From Methylomonas koyamae (GTDB taxonomy: Bacteria > Pseudomonadota > Gammaproteobacteria > Methylococcales > Methylomonadaceae): a stretch of 64,000 nt of DNA. The stretch lies in assembly GCF_006483455.1 (NCBI RefSeq), contig NZ_PPPU01000006.1, positions 186,001 through 250,000 on the forward strand, in the 5' to 3' direction. Within the stretch, counting starts at the first letter, position 1. Each line of letters begins with the position of its first letter. Under the pieces are notes generated by a model. It was not told where the DNA came from. It was given only the letters and a program-made list of their open reading frames with translations, and ran no database searches. Position numbers and translations under genes: made by a program. This document shows positions 56,557 to 64,000 of this stretch, one piece after another.

Positions 56557-57366
56557 ATGCCGATAAAATATTTGAGAGAAATGATTGATGAGACGCTTGG
56601 TACATTTGTACTGGTCTTGTTCGGCTGTGGCTCTGTTGCTGTTTCGGTTTTATTTAATGCACATCAAGGATTAATGCAAATTGCGCTAGTCTGGGGAATA
56701 GCTGTGACGCTGGCTATTTACCTGACCCGGCATTTATCCTGTGCACATCTTAACCCTGCCGTCAGTGTAGCGATGGTCGTTGGTGGACGGATGCCAATTG
56801 CCCGATTACCGATTTATGTAATCAGTCAATTTGTTGGAGCCGTAACGGCGGGATTGGTCATTTACGCGCTTTTCGCGCCATCAATTGCGGCTTATGAAAC
56901 AGCTCACGGCATCATTCGAGGCACCGCTGACTCTATCAAAACCGCTATGTTATTTGGTGAGTACTACTTCAGCCCGGGCAGTACAGCGGTCGTATCCATG
57001 CACTTGGCATTGATTGCGGAAGCTTTTGGGACATTGTTGTTAGTATTGATGATATTCGCCTTAACCGAAGGTTGTAACGTTGGCCGCCCGGATGACGGAT
57101 TGGCTCCAGTTTTCATCGGTTTGACTGTAACCTCTTTCATTTGCCTAATTGCTCCTCTCACTCAAGCCGGATTAAACCCGACGCGCGATTTTGGGCCGCG
57201 CATGGTCGCCTTATTAATGGGGTGGAATGGTGCCGCATTCCCGGATCAAGAAGGCGGCTTTTTTTTCGTCTACATCGCCGGTCCTTTGTTGGGTGGTATT
57301 GTCGCCGCCATTTTTTTTGTGCGCATCCTCGAACCAGCCATGAAAACTCCACCCTGCTGTTCGTGA
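56557..57366 (+). CDS. Aquaglyceroporin-like MIP channel (AqpS/GlpF type)
   Basis: 269 residues, six helices. First half-helix NPA motif intact (CAHLNPAVSVA); the second is NPT (AGLNPTRDFGPR) rather than NPA. The Arg of the selectivity filter is present, and Asp follows as in glyceroporins. In ars clusters such channels let arsenite or methylated arsenicals pass out of the cell. Lies between Pit and arsM. Confidence 0.8.
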   Translation: MPIKYLREMIDETLGTFVLVLFGCGSVAVSVLFNAHQGLMQIALVWGIAVTLAIYLTRHLSCAHLNPAVSVAMVVGGRMPIARLPIYVISQFVGAVTAGLVIYALFAPSIAAYETAHGIIRGTADSIKTAMLFGEYYFSPGSTAVVSMHLALIAEAFGTLLLVLMIFALTEGCNVGRPDDGLAPVFIGLTVTSFICLIAPLTQAGLNPTRDFGPRMVALLMGWNGAAFPDQEGGFFFVYIAGPLLGGIVAAIFFVRILEPAMKTPPCCS

Positions 57367-57439
57367 ACACGATAATCCACAATAGTTACATCAATCTTCC
57401 TATTTTCTAAATACAGACATTACCGCTTGAGGTATCCCA

Positions 57440-58483
57440 ATGACTAGCATTATCGAAATCAGCGAATCCGTCCAGCACTACTATGGCCAAGTATTGCAAT
57501 CAAGTAACGATCTGAAAACCAGCGCCTGTTGTAGCATTGATACAATGCCCGGTTATTTGAAAATCCTGTTGGCCGGCTTACACCCTGAGGTATTGGAACG
57601 TTTTTACGGTTGCGGCTCACCTTTACCGCCGGCCCTGGAAGGTAAAACTGTATTGGACTTGGGATGTGGCACCGGTCGAGACTGTTATCTGCTGTCGAAA
57701 TTGGTTGGCCCTACCGGGCGGGTAATTGGCGTCGATATGACACCTGAACAACTGGAAGTGGCTTTACGCCATCGTGAATGGCATGCGGTGCAATTCGGCT
57801 TCGCTAATGTCGAATTTTTGCACGGGCATATCGAAAATCTGCACACCGTTGGCATAGCCGATAACAGCATCGACGTCGTGGTATCCAATTGTGTGATCAA
57901 CCTTTCACCGGAAAAGCCTCGTGTATTGGCGGAAATATTTCGAGTATTAAAGCCAGGCGGTGAACTGTATTTTTCCGATGTGTTCGCCGACCGCCGTATC
58001 CCCGTCGAATTACGTCAAGATCCAATCTTGTTGGGCGAGTGCCTTGGCGGTGCGCTATATTGGGAAGACTTCCGGCGCATATTGCAGGACTTGGGGTGCC
58101 CAGATGTACGCAGGGCTAAAAACAACCCGATCAGCATCGACGACCCAGAAGTATTCGCAAAAATCGGTATGGTTAAATTCGAGTCTGTCACGGTGCGGGC
58201 GTTCAAAATGGCTTTGGAAGATCGTTGCGAAGACTTCGGCCAAGTCGCCGTCTATTTGGGCACCATTGATCAACATCCACACAGCTTTGATTTAGATGAT
58301 CACCACCATTTCGAGACCGGCAGGCCATTAAGAGTATGCGGTAACACTGCCGACATGCTCGCGCTCAGTCGCTACGGCGATCACTTTCAAGTCCTCGGCG
58401 ATAAGTCGCGTCATTTCGGTTTATTTGATTGCACCACTGGCTACAGCGGCGATAACAATCAGACAAGTGGCGCATGTTGTTAA
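57440..58483 (+). CDS. arsM: Arsenite S-adenosylmethionine methyltransferase ArsM
   Basis: 347 residues. SAM-binding motif VLDLGCGTGRDCYLLSKLVG near 71-90. Cysteines expected to bind As(III): SACCSID (30-31), a Cys in VVVSNCVINLSPEK (151) and one in LLGECLGGALYWED (201), besides Cys 58. A C-terminal GACC gives a further pair. It converts arsenite to mono- and dimethyl arsenicals in the cytoplasm, the first step toward arsenosugars. Its last 10 bases overlap the ECF sigma gene. Confidence 0.93.
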   Translation: MTSIIEISESVQHYYGQVLQSSNDLKTSACCSIDTMPGYLKILLAGLHPEVLERFYGCGSPLPPALEGKTVLDLGCGTGRDCYLLSKLVGPTGRVIGVDMTPEQLEVALRHREWHAVQFGFANVEFLHGHIENLHTVGIADNSIDVVVSNCVINLSPEKPRVLAEIFRVLKPGGELYFSDVFADRRIPVELRQDPILLGECLGGALYWEDFRRILQDLGCPDVRRAKNNPISIDDPEVFAKIGMVKFESVTVRAFKMALEDRCEDFGQVAVYLGTIDQHPHSFDLDDHHHFETGRPLRVCGNTADMLALSRYGDHFQVLGDKSRHFGLFDCTTGYSGDNNQTSGACC

Positions 58484-59097
58484 GCACCGGGGTGGGTAAA
58501 TCCGATCAACTGAGCGAAATGGTATTGGCCGAACATCGACCGATACTATTCCGTTACGCCCTACTGCAATTGCATGAACGCGAGCCGGCAGAGGACGCCG
58601 TGCAAGAAACGTTATTGGCCGCCTGGCAATCAGCGTGCTCATTTGACGGTAAAGCTGGCTTACGTACTTGGCTCATCGGTATCTTGAAACACAAGATTGC
58701 CGACCACTGGCGTCGCCATAGCCGCGAGATTGACAATATCGATTTCGGTCGAGCCGAGAACGTCGAAGACATAGAAGACGAAGACGATTTTTTCACCCGC
58801 AACGGTGCTTGGCAGGTTGGCCCCTCAACTTGGAATGATCCCGAGGCAGCGTTCAAGCAACAAGAGTTCTGGGCTATTTACCAGACATGTCAAAACAATC
58901 TGCCAGCTAAAATGGCTCAGGTATTCGTGCTGCGCGAACTGGTGGGATTGGAAGCCGAAGAAGTCTGTCGGGAGACCGGTTTAAGTGAGGCCAATTATTG
59001 GGTCACCATGCACAGAGCCCGTTTGCGACTCCGTGAATGCTTGGAAATCCGCTGGTTTCACAAAACGAAACCTCAAAAGGAGCATCATCATGCATAG
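58474..59097 (+). CDS. ECF-type RNA polymerase sigma factor
   Basis: 207 residues, overlapping arsM by 10 bases. Sigma region 2 (LFRYALLQLHEREPAEDAVQ, then ETLLAAWQ and LRTWLIGILKHKIADHWRR) and region 4 (KMAQVFVLRELVGLEAEEVC and a helix-turn-helix) are both visible, with an acidic linker (EDIEDEDDFF). Probably drives this cluster or other stress genes. A zinc-finger gene starts inside its end. Confidence 0.85.
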   Translation: MLLSTGVGKSDQLSEMVLAEHRPILFRYALLQLHEREPAEDAVQETLLAAWQSACSFDGKAGLRTWLIGILKHKIADHWRRHSREIDNIDFGRAENVEDIEDEDDFFTRNGAWQVGPSTWNDPEAAFKQQEFWAIYQTCQNNLPAKMAQVFVLRELVGLEAEEVCRETGLSEANYWVTMHRARLRLRECLEIRWFHKTKPQKEHHHA

Positions 59098-59293
59098 TTG
59101 CCACGACATTAGCTCACTGGTATCGAAGGGACTAGATAAGAAATTGCCTTTCAGTGATCGATTAGCGATCAGAGTGCATATAACAATGTGTTCGCATTGT
59201 AGAAATTTCGAACGTCAAACGAAGTTTATTCGTAAAACTGCTCAAATCTATATTCAGCGTATTGAGCATTTCACTGATAGGAACGGTCGTTAA
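59090..59293 (+). CDS. Small zinc-finger protein, probable anti-sigma factor (zf-HC2)
   Basis: 67 residues from ATG 59090, with AAAAGGAG upstream and an 8-base overlap with the sigma gene. The core is the anti-sigma zinc motif: Cys 4, then HITMCSHC, i.e. His-x3-Cys-x2-Cys. No membrane helix, so a soluble anti-sigma. The tight coupling to an ECF sigma gene supports the role. Zinc thiolates could be the arsenic or redox sensor; that is inference. Confidence 0.75.
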   Translation: MHSCHDISSLVSKGLDKKLPFSDRLAIRVHITMCSHCRNFERQTKFIRKTAQIYIQRIEHFTDRNGR

Positions 59294-59388
59294 ACTGATA
59301 TGAAGAGTTTATCTATTTTTAGCGTTAGCGGGGCATTGTGTATCGATGGCTGGAGGTATTGGCGCTCATTGTATTTCTTAGGCAGAAA

Positions 59389-60036
59389 GTGAACAAATCG
59401 CTGCTTTTGTTTTCATTAACTTTGCTAGTGCATCAACCTGGACTGGCGGAGTCTGTTTTCCCGATCGGCAATTTCAGCCGCAATGATTTGGACGGTTGGG
59501 AACATAAAAGCTTCAAAGGCGAAACACGCTACCGTTTACTGGCTATCGATGGCGTTATAGCACTGGCGGCCGACAGCCGCGCCGCGGGTTCCGGTTTGTT
59601 CAAGGAGCTAACCGTCGATTTAACCCAAACCCCTTATTTGAATTGGTCGTGGCGTGTTACTCAGCCCTTGGCCGGCTTAAATGAACAGAGCAAGCTCGGC
59701 GACGATTACGCCGCTAGACTCTATGTCGTGGTCAAGGGTGGCCTGGCATTCTGGCAAACCCGGGCCATCAATTACGTCTGGGCCGGAAATAATCAAAAGA
59801 ACAGCGTTTGGCCCAACGCCTTCGCCGGCGACCACGCCATGATGCTGGCTTTGCGGGGCCCGGAAGCGCCAGTTAATATCTGGCAGCACGAAAAACGCAA
59901 CATTAGGGCCGACTTCAAGCAACTTTTCGGTGACGATATCAGCAATATCAATGCGGTTGCAATCATGACCGACACGGACAACAGCGGCCGCGAAGCATCG
60001 GCTGCGTATGGCGACATTTGGTTTTCCAAGGAATAA
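59389..60036 (+). CDS. DUF3047-domain secreted protein
   Basis: 215 residues from GTG 59389, chosen because it gives a clean signal peptide (SLLLFSLTLLVHQPGLAES); a GTG at 59338 is alternative. DUF3047 body: LNWSWRVTQPL, KLGDDYAARLYVVVKGGLA and INYVWAGNNQKNSVWPNAFA. Likely periplasmic and of unknown function; placed between the anti-sigma and arsS genes, with only one base to arsS. Confidence 0.75.
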   Translation: MNKSLLLFSLTLLVHQPGLAESVFPIGNFSRNDLDGWEHKSFKGETRYRLLAIDGVIALAADSRAAGSGLFKELTVDLTQTPYLNWSWRVTQPLAGLNEQSKLGDDYAARLYVVVKGGLAFWQTRAINYVWAGNNQKNSVWPNAFAGDHAMMLALRGPEAPVNIWQHEKRNIRADFKQLFGDDISNINAVAIMTDTDNSGREASAAYGDIWFSKE

Positions 60037-60037
60037 C

Positions 60038-61012
60038 ATGCGAGACAGCAAACCTTTCCTGCTGAACAGCGACTTTCCCGCTATCACTCGGCTACCTCTA
60101 CAGACTCTGCAAGTCAACTTGGGTTATCTGTGTAATCTGAGTTGCGTGCATTGTCATGTCAATGCTGGCCCAAAGCGCACGGAGCTGATGAGTCGTGACG
60201 TCATCGAACAAGTCTTGGCGCTGGCACGTGAAAATAACATTCGGACACTGGATCTCACTGGCGGCGCACCGGAAATGCATCCGGAATTTCGTCATTTGGT
60301 TTGCTCGGCACGCGGGCACGGTATCGAAGTAATCGATCGCTGCAACCTGACTATCTTGGAAGCTCAAGGCTATTGGGACTTGGCCGATTTTTTAGCAGGG
60401 CAACAGGTGCAAATTGTGGCTTCTCTGCCGTGTTATTTGGAAGATAATGTCGATAAACAGCGCGGTAAAGGCGTGTTCCGCGATAGTTTGGCGGCGTTAA
60501 AACGCCTGAACGGACTGGGATACGGTCAAGTGGACAGCGGGCTCGAGTTGCACCTGGTATTCAATCCGCAAGACGCAGTATTGCCACCCGATCAGCGCGC
60601 GTTGGAGCAAGCTTACAAGCAACATTTGCAAGACGACTATGGCATCGTCTTTAACCGTCTATATGCCATCGCTAACATGCCGATTCAACGTTTCGGTAGC
60701 GTGCTTTTAAGCCAGGGGCGCTTCGAAGCCTATATGGCCTTGCTGAAGGACAGTTTTCGGCCTGACAATTTGGATAACCTAATGTGTCGTTCAACCTTGA
60801 GCGTCGACTGGCAAGGTTATGTGTACGACTGCGATTTCAATCAAATGCTGGGTCTACCGTTGGGTGCCGTTGGTAAGCCCCAAATCCATATCCGCGACTT
60901 GCAAGGCATCGATCTTAGTCAAGGCAGTATCACTACCGCCGCTCATTGTTACGGCTGCACCGCTGGCCAAGGCAGTAGTTGCGGGGGGGCCTTGGTCAGC
61001 AATTCAACATGA
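60038..61012 (+). CDS. arsS: Arsenosugar biosynthesis radical SAM protein ArsS
   Basis: 324 residues from ATG 60038. Radical SAM cluster motif CNLSCVHC (Cys 32, 36, 39), then LTGGAPEMHPEF. C-terminal SPASM-like cysteines end in CYGCTAGQGSSCGG, a pattern of ArsS. It joins the 5'-deoxyadenosyl group to a methylated arsenical to start arsenosugar synthesis. The site that is selenocysteine in some ArsS relatives is an ordinary Cys codon (TGC) here. Overlaps the next gene (ATGA at 61009). Confidence 0.9.
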   Translation: MRDSKPFLLNSDFPAITRLPLQTLQVNLGYLCNLSCVHCHVNAGPKRTELMSRDVIEQVLALARENNIRTLDLTGGAPEMHPEFRHLVCSARGHGIEVIDRCNLTILEAQGYWDLADFLAGQQVQIVASLPCYLEDNVDKQRGKGVFRDSLAALKRLNGLGYGQVDSGLELHLVFNPQDAVLPPDQRALEQAYKQHLQDDYGIVFNRLYAIANMPIQRFGSVLLSQGRFEAYMALLKDSFRPDNLDNLMCRSTLSVDWQGYVYDCDFNQMLGLPLGAVGKPQIHIRDLQGIDLSQGSITTAAHCYGCTAGQGSSCGGALVSNST

Positions 61013-63159
61013 AACGGGGTAAGCTGGTTTTAGGCGCGACTCTGGCACTCGGTATTGTCCTGTTTTTTGGCCTGAGCTTGCAGCAGCATTTGACACTGGA
61101 CAGCTTGAAAAGCCATCAAGCGGCCATCGAACAGTACCGGCAAAATCAACCGCTGCTGGCTTACGCATTGTACGGCCTACTCTATATTACGATAACCGGA
61201 CTTTCGCTGCCGGGGGCGGCGGTATTGACACTCGCAGGCGGAGCAATTTTCGGACTATTCTGGAGCATCTTGCTAGTGTCGTTCGCCTCCAGTATCGGCG
61301 CGACTCTGGCGTTCTTGGCTGCCCGGTATTTGCTACGTGATTGGGTCAGGGCTCGTTTCGGCCAGCGCTTACAGGCAATCGAAACCGGTCTGCAGCGGGA
61401 CGGAGCGTATTATTTGTTTACCTTACGTCTCGTGCCGGTTTTCCCTTTTTTTCTGATCAATCTAGCGATGGGTCTGACGCCCATGAAAACTTGGACCTTT
61501 TACTGGATCAGCCAACTCGGCATGCTGGCCGGCACCCTGGTGTACGTCAACGCCGGCACACAGCTAGGCAATATCGATACGCTGTCCGGGATTTTGTCTC
61601 CAGGTCTGTTAGCCTCGTTTGCGTTACTCGGCCTGTTTCCACTGCTGACAAAAAAGCTGGTCGACTTCCTGCAAAGCCGCAAGGTCTATGCAGGCTGGCG
61701 CAAACCCAAACGTTTCGACAACAATCTAATCGTGATAGGCGCGGGCGCGGGTGGCTTGGTTAGCGCTTATATTGCCGCCGCCGTCAAAGCCAAAGTCACA
61801 CTCATCGAACAACAGAAAATGGGCGGCGATTGCCTGAATACGGGCTGCGTGCCGTCCAAAGCCTTGATTCGCTCGGCTAAGTTTCTATCCCACGTCCATC
61901 GCGCAGCGGAATTCGGCATCGCCAGGGCTTCTGCCGATTTCACGTTCGCCGAAGTGATGGAGCGGGTACAGCAGGTGATCAAATCCGTCGAACCGCACGA
62001 TTCGATCGAACGCTACACTGAGCTGGGCGTCGATGTTGTTCGGGGTCGCGCCAAAATCGTTTCACCCTGGGAAGTCGAGGTGAGCACTTCCGACGGCGCC
62101 AAAACCCTTACCAGCCGTTCGATTGTCATTGCTGCCGGCGCCCAGCCATTTTTACCGCCCATTCCGGGAATTGAGCGAATCGACTGCCTGACCTCGGATA
62201 CGATTTGGCAATTGCGCGAACAACCCAAACGCTTGTTGGTGCTCGGTGGCGGCCCGATCGGCTGCGAATTATCGCAAACCTTCGCCCGCCTGGGTTGCAA
62301 AGTGACGCAAGTTGATATGGCTCCCCGCATTCTGGCCCGCGAAGACGCTGACGTTTCGGAGTTAGTGACAAAGCGATTTCAAGGCGACGGTGTGGACGTG
62401 CGGATCAGTCACACGGCAAAGCAATTCTTATTGGAAGACGGCGAACAGAGCTTACTAGCCGAACACGCCGGCCAAACCGTCAAAATTGCGTTCGACCAGG
62501 TATTGGTTGCCGTCGGCCGCGCCGCCAATGTTTCCGGTTATGGCGTCGAGGAATTGGGGATCGCGTTGACACCGCACAATACGGTAGCCGCTAACCCGTT
62601 TCAGCAAACCAATTATCCGAATATTTACGCGGTCGGTGACGTTGCCGGTCCCTATCAGTTCACCCATACCGCGGCGCATCAAGCCTGGTATGCCGCGGTC
62701 AACGCCTTGTTCGGTCATTTTAAAATGTTTCGTACCGATTACTCGGTAATCCCCTGGGCGACTTTCACCGACCCGGAGGTTGCTCGCGTTGGTCTGAATG
62801 AACAGGAAGCGCAAATTCAGAATATCGCGTATGAAGTTTCTACCTACGGCATCGACGATCTGGATAGGGCCATCGCCGACAACGAGGCACACGGTTTCGT
62901 CAAGGTGCTGACCGTGCCGGGCAAGGACAAAATCCTCGGCGTGACCATCGTCGGCGAACATGCCGGCGATTTGCTGGCGGAATTCGTCTTGGCGATGAAA
63001 CACGGTATCGGCCTGAATAAAATCCTCGGCACAATCCACATTTATCCGACCATGGCGGAAGCCAATAAATATGCGGCGGGCGTCTGGAAGCGAAATCACG
63101 CACCCCAGCGTCTGCTGGATTGGCTGGGTCACTACCATGTGTGGCGGCGGAACGCTTAA
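61009..63159 (+). CDS. TVP38/TMEM64 membrane domain fused to flavin disulfide reductase
   Basis: 716 residues from ATG 61009 (overlaps arsS stop). N-terminal 225 residues: TVP38/TMEM64 (SNARE-associated, DedA-related) membrane domain, with GLSLPGAAVLTLAGGAIFGL near 64-83. From about 236 on: class I pyridine nucleotide-disulfide reductase with FAD site IGAGAGGLVSA, redox pair CLNTGC at 275-280, NAD site LGGGPIGCEL, and a dimerisation domain with mercuric-reductase-like features. Likely an inner-membrane-tethered reductase acting on a disulfide or an arsenical; the substrate is unknown. Confidence 0.85.
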   Translation: MKRGKLVLGATLALGIVLFFGLSLQQHLTLDSLKSHQAAIEQYRQNQPLLAYALYGLLYITITGLSLPGAAVLTLAGGAIFGLFWSILLVSFASSIGATLAFLAARYLLRDWVRARFGQRLQAIETGLQRDGAYYLFTLRLVPVFPFFLINLAMGLTPMKTWTFYWISQLGMLAGTLVYVNAGTQLGNIDTLSGILSPGLLASFALLGLFPLLTKKLVDFLQSRKVYAGWRKPKRFDNNLIVIGAGAGGLVSAYIAAAVKAKVTLIEQQKMGGDCLNTGCVPSKALIRSAKFLSHVHRAAEFGIARASADFTFAEVMERVQQVIKSVEPHDSIERYTELGVDVVRGRAKIVSPWEVEVSTSDGAKTLTSRSIVIAAGAQPFLPPIPGIERIDCLTSDTIWQLREQPKRLLVLGGGPIGCELSQTFARLGCKVTQVDMAPRILAREDADVSELVTKRFQGDGVDVRISHTAKQFLLEDGEQSLLAEHAGQTVKIAFDQVLVAVGRAANVSGYGVEELGIALTPHNTVAANPFQQTNYPNIYAVGDVAGPYQFTHTAAHQAWYAAVNALFGHFKMFRTDYSVIPWATFTDPEVARVGLNEQEAQIQNIAYEVSTYGIDDLDRAIADNEAHGFVKVLTVPGKDKILGVTIVGEHAGDLLAEFVLAMKHGIGLNKILGTIHIYPTMAEANKYAAGVWKRNHAPQRLLDWLGHYHVWRRNA

Positions 63160-63176
63160 GGTATAAGTTTCAAGAC

Positions 63177-63860
63177 ATGGCATACCCTATTAGTATTGTC
63201 ATCCCGGTGCTCAACGAGGCCGGACATCTCGCCAGCAAACTACAAGCCTTGCAGAGACTTCGTGATCGTTGCCAACTACTGCTGGTCGATGGCGGCAGTC
63301 ATGATAATAGCTTGGAAATTGCTAAGCCTCTGGTCGATAAGGTCATACTCAGTTCTCGCGGTCGGGCTATACAAATGAATGCAGGCGCTTTACAAGCTGA
63401 TGCGGAGATTCTGCTGTTTTTACATGCCGATACTCGATTGCCGGAGAATGGGATTGATTTGATTAGCCAAGCCATAGCTGAAGGTTTCCACTGGGGGCGT
63501 TTCGATGTGGCATTCGACAACCCTAAACCCGTCTTCACACTAATCGCCTTCATGATGAATCAACGCTCACGGCTGACCAGCATCGCCACCGGTGACCAAG
63601 CTTTGTTCATGACCCGAGCAGCATTTGCAGCGGTAGGTGGATTTCCAGGGATTGCCTTGATGGAGGATATTGCTATTAGCAGCAAGCTAAAAATACTCGG
63701 TAAACCCTGTTGTTTAAAAGCCAAAGTGCTGACTTCTGCGCGACGCTGGCGACAAAACGGCATCTTCAATACCATCCTACTGATGTGGCGGCTACGCTTA
63801 GCGTATTTTTTCGGTGCCGATCCCGATGATCTGGCCATGCGTTATTACGGGAGAAGATGA
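63177..63860 (+). CDS. Family 2 glycosyltransferase, arsenosugar biosynthesis type
   Basis: 227 residues from ATG 63177. GT-A fold: ISIVIPVLNEAGHLASKLQA, ELLLVDGGS region, LFLHADTRLP (metal motif) and the late GDQALFMTRAAF. The ISIVIPVLNE start and the 227-residue size fit the glycosyltransferases found with ArsM/ArsS. Its stop overlaps the next start (ATGA). Confidence 0.8.
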   Translation: MAYPISIVIPVLNEAGHLASKLQALQRLRDRCQLLLVDGGSHDNSLEIAKPLVDKVILSSRGRAIQMNAGALQADAEILLFLHADTRLPENGIDLISQAIAEGFHWGRFDVAFDNPKPVFTLIAFMMNQRSRLTSIATGDQALFMTRAAFAAVGGFPGIALMEDIAISSKLKILGKPCCLKAKVLTSARRWRQNGIFNTILLMWRLRLAYFFGADPDDLAMRYYGRR

Positions 63861-64000
63861 TGGAAGCCATGTTGCGCTTTTGCATGTTTATCGGCATTTT
63901 GTTGTTGATGGCAATTTGGGAAGTACTAAGTCCGACTCGGCATTTAAGCGTCCGGCGTCGTCAACGCTGGATGATCAATCTCGGTTTGGCGGCATTGAAT
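63857..64000 (+). CDS. Sterol desaturase/fatty acid hydroxylase family protein, N-terminus
   Basis: Start ATG 63857 or 63860, running off the right edge after 48 codons. It opens with a hydrophobic helix (MLRFCMFIGILLLMAIWEVL) followed by a basic stretch and RRQRWMINLGLAALN, the usual start of this di-iron membrane oxygenase family. The His box motifs would lie beyond the window. Placed at the end of the arsenosugar genes by overlap. Confidence 0.55.
   Translation, partial: MMEAMLRFCMFIGILLLMAIWEVLSPTRHLSVRRRQRWMINLGLAALN

Noticed and set aside
60038-61012. ArsS as a selenoprotein
   Set aside because: The C-terminal site is TGC, and the frame ends at a TGA that overlaps the next start, so no selenocysteine codon is needed.
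1-64000. tRNA, rRNA and CRISPR arrays
   Set aside because: No cloverleaf, rRNA stretch or regularly spaced direct repeats were recognised by eye; a tRNAscan or CRISPR search would settle it.

Overview
The window looks like chromosome of a type I (gammaproteobacterial) methanotroph, most like Methylomonas. The basis is a complete calcium-type methanol dehydrogenase locus (mxaF-J-G-I-R-x-S-A-C-K-L, with mxaB and an mxaD-like gene nearby), several PEP-CTERM proteins, an exopolysaccharide locus, and GC-rich codon use broken by AT-rich accessory stretches. The genus is an inference; no rRNA or tRNA gene was seen.

Layout. 1-11,000 (+): end of an exopolysaccharide locus. It holds the tail of a Wza-like export protein, a Wzc-like chain-length/tyrosine kinase, a Wzy-like polymerase, a Wzx-like flippase, a methyltransferase, four glycosyltransferases (many start/stop overlaps) and a PEP-CTERM/exosortase-associated acyltransferase. 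11,100-20,400 (mostly -): AT-rich accessory region. It holds a zinc-ribbon / retropepsin-like / lipoprotein operon, a Sel1 protein, two identical 137-bp MITEs, a PEP-CTERM protein, an endonuclease-exonuclease-phosphatase protein, two decayed genes (one cut by a MITE), an SGNH hydrolase paired with a two-TM SLATT/DUF4231-like protein, and a second PEP-CTERM protein. 20,400-30,750: a LuxR regulator, a row of four hairpins, two adjacent PEP-CTERM phosphoesterase-type proteins (phytase/esterase-like and PhoD), a PAS-GGDEF-EAL protein, a tandem Cache protein and two small genes with a terminator.

31,000-37,200 (+): a four-gene translationally coupled signalling operon (outer-membrane porin-like protein, small PstS-like periplasmic protein, hybrid histidine kinase, sigma-54 response regulator). 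37,380-51,800: the methanol oxidation locus. The mxaD-like gene lies upstream, and between it and mxaB/mxaF sits an AT-rich NACHT NTPase gene framed by two inverted copies of a roughly 260-300 bp repeat. This is the clearest horizontally acquired, probable defence island in the window. mxaB (response regulator) is divergent from mxaF. MxaF/MxaI form the dehydrogenase, MxaG is its cytochrome acceptor, and MxaR/S/A/C/K/L are maturation (calcium insertion/assembly) factors.

51,800-54,700: a class V aminotransferase (-) and a Kef-type antiporter (+). 55,300-64,000 (+): an arsenic/arsenosugar cluster. In order it encodes a Pit-type phosphate transporter, an aquaglyceroporin, ArsM, an ECF sigma factor, a small zinc-finger (probable anti-sigma) protein, a DUF3047 protein, the radical-SAM enzyme ArsS, a TVP38/TMEM64-flavoprotein disulfide reductase fusion, a glycosyltransferase of the arsenosugar type, and the start of a probable sterol desaturase-family protein. 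From arsM onward most genes overlap or nearly touch, suggesting one operon for methylated arsenic, then arsenosugar and perhaps arsenolipid synthesis.
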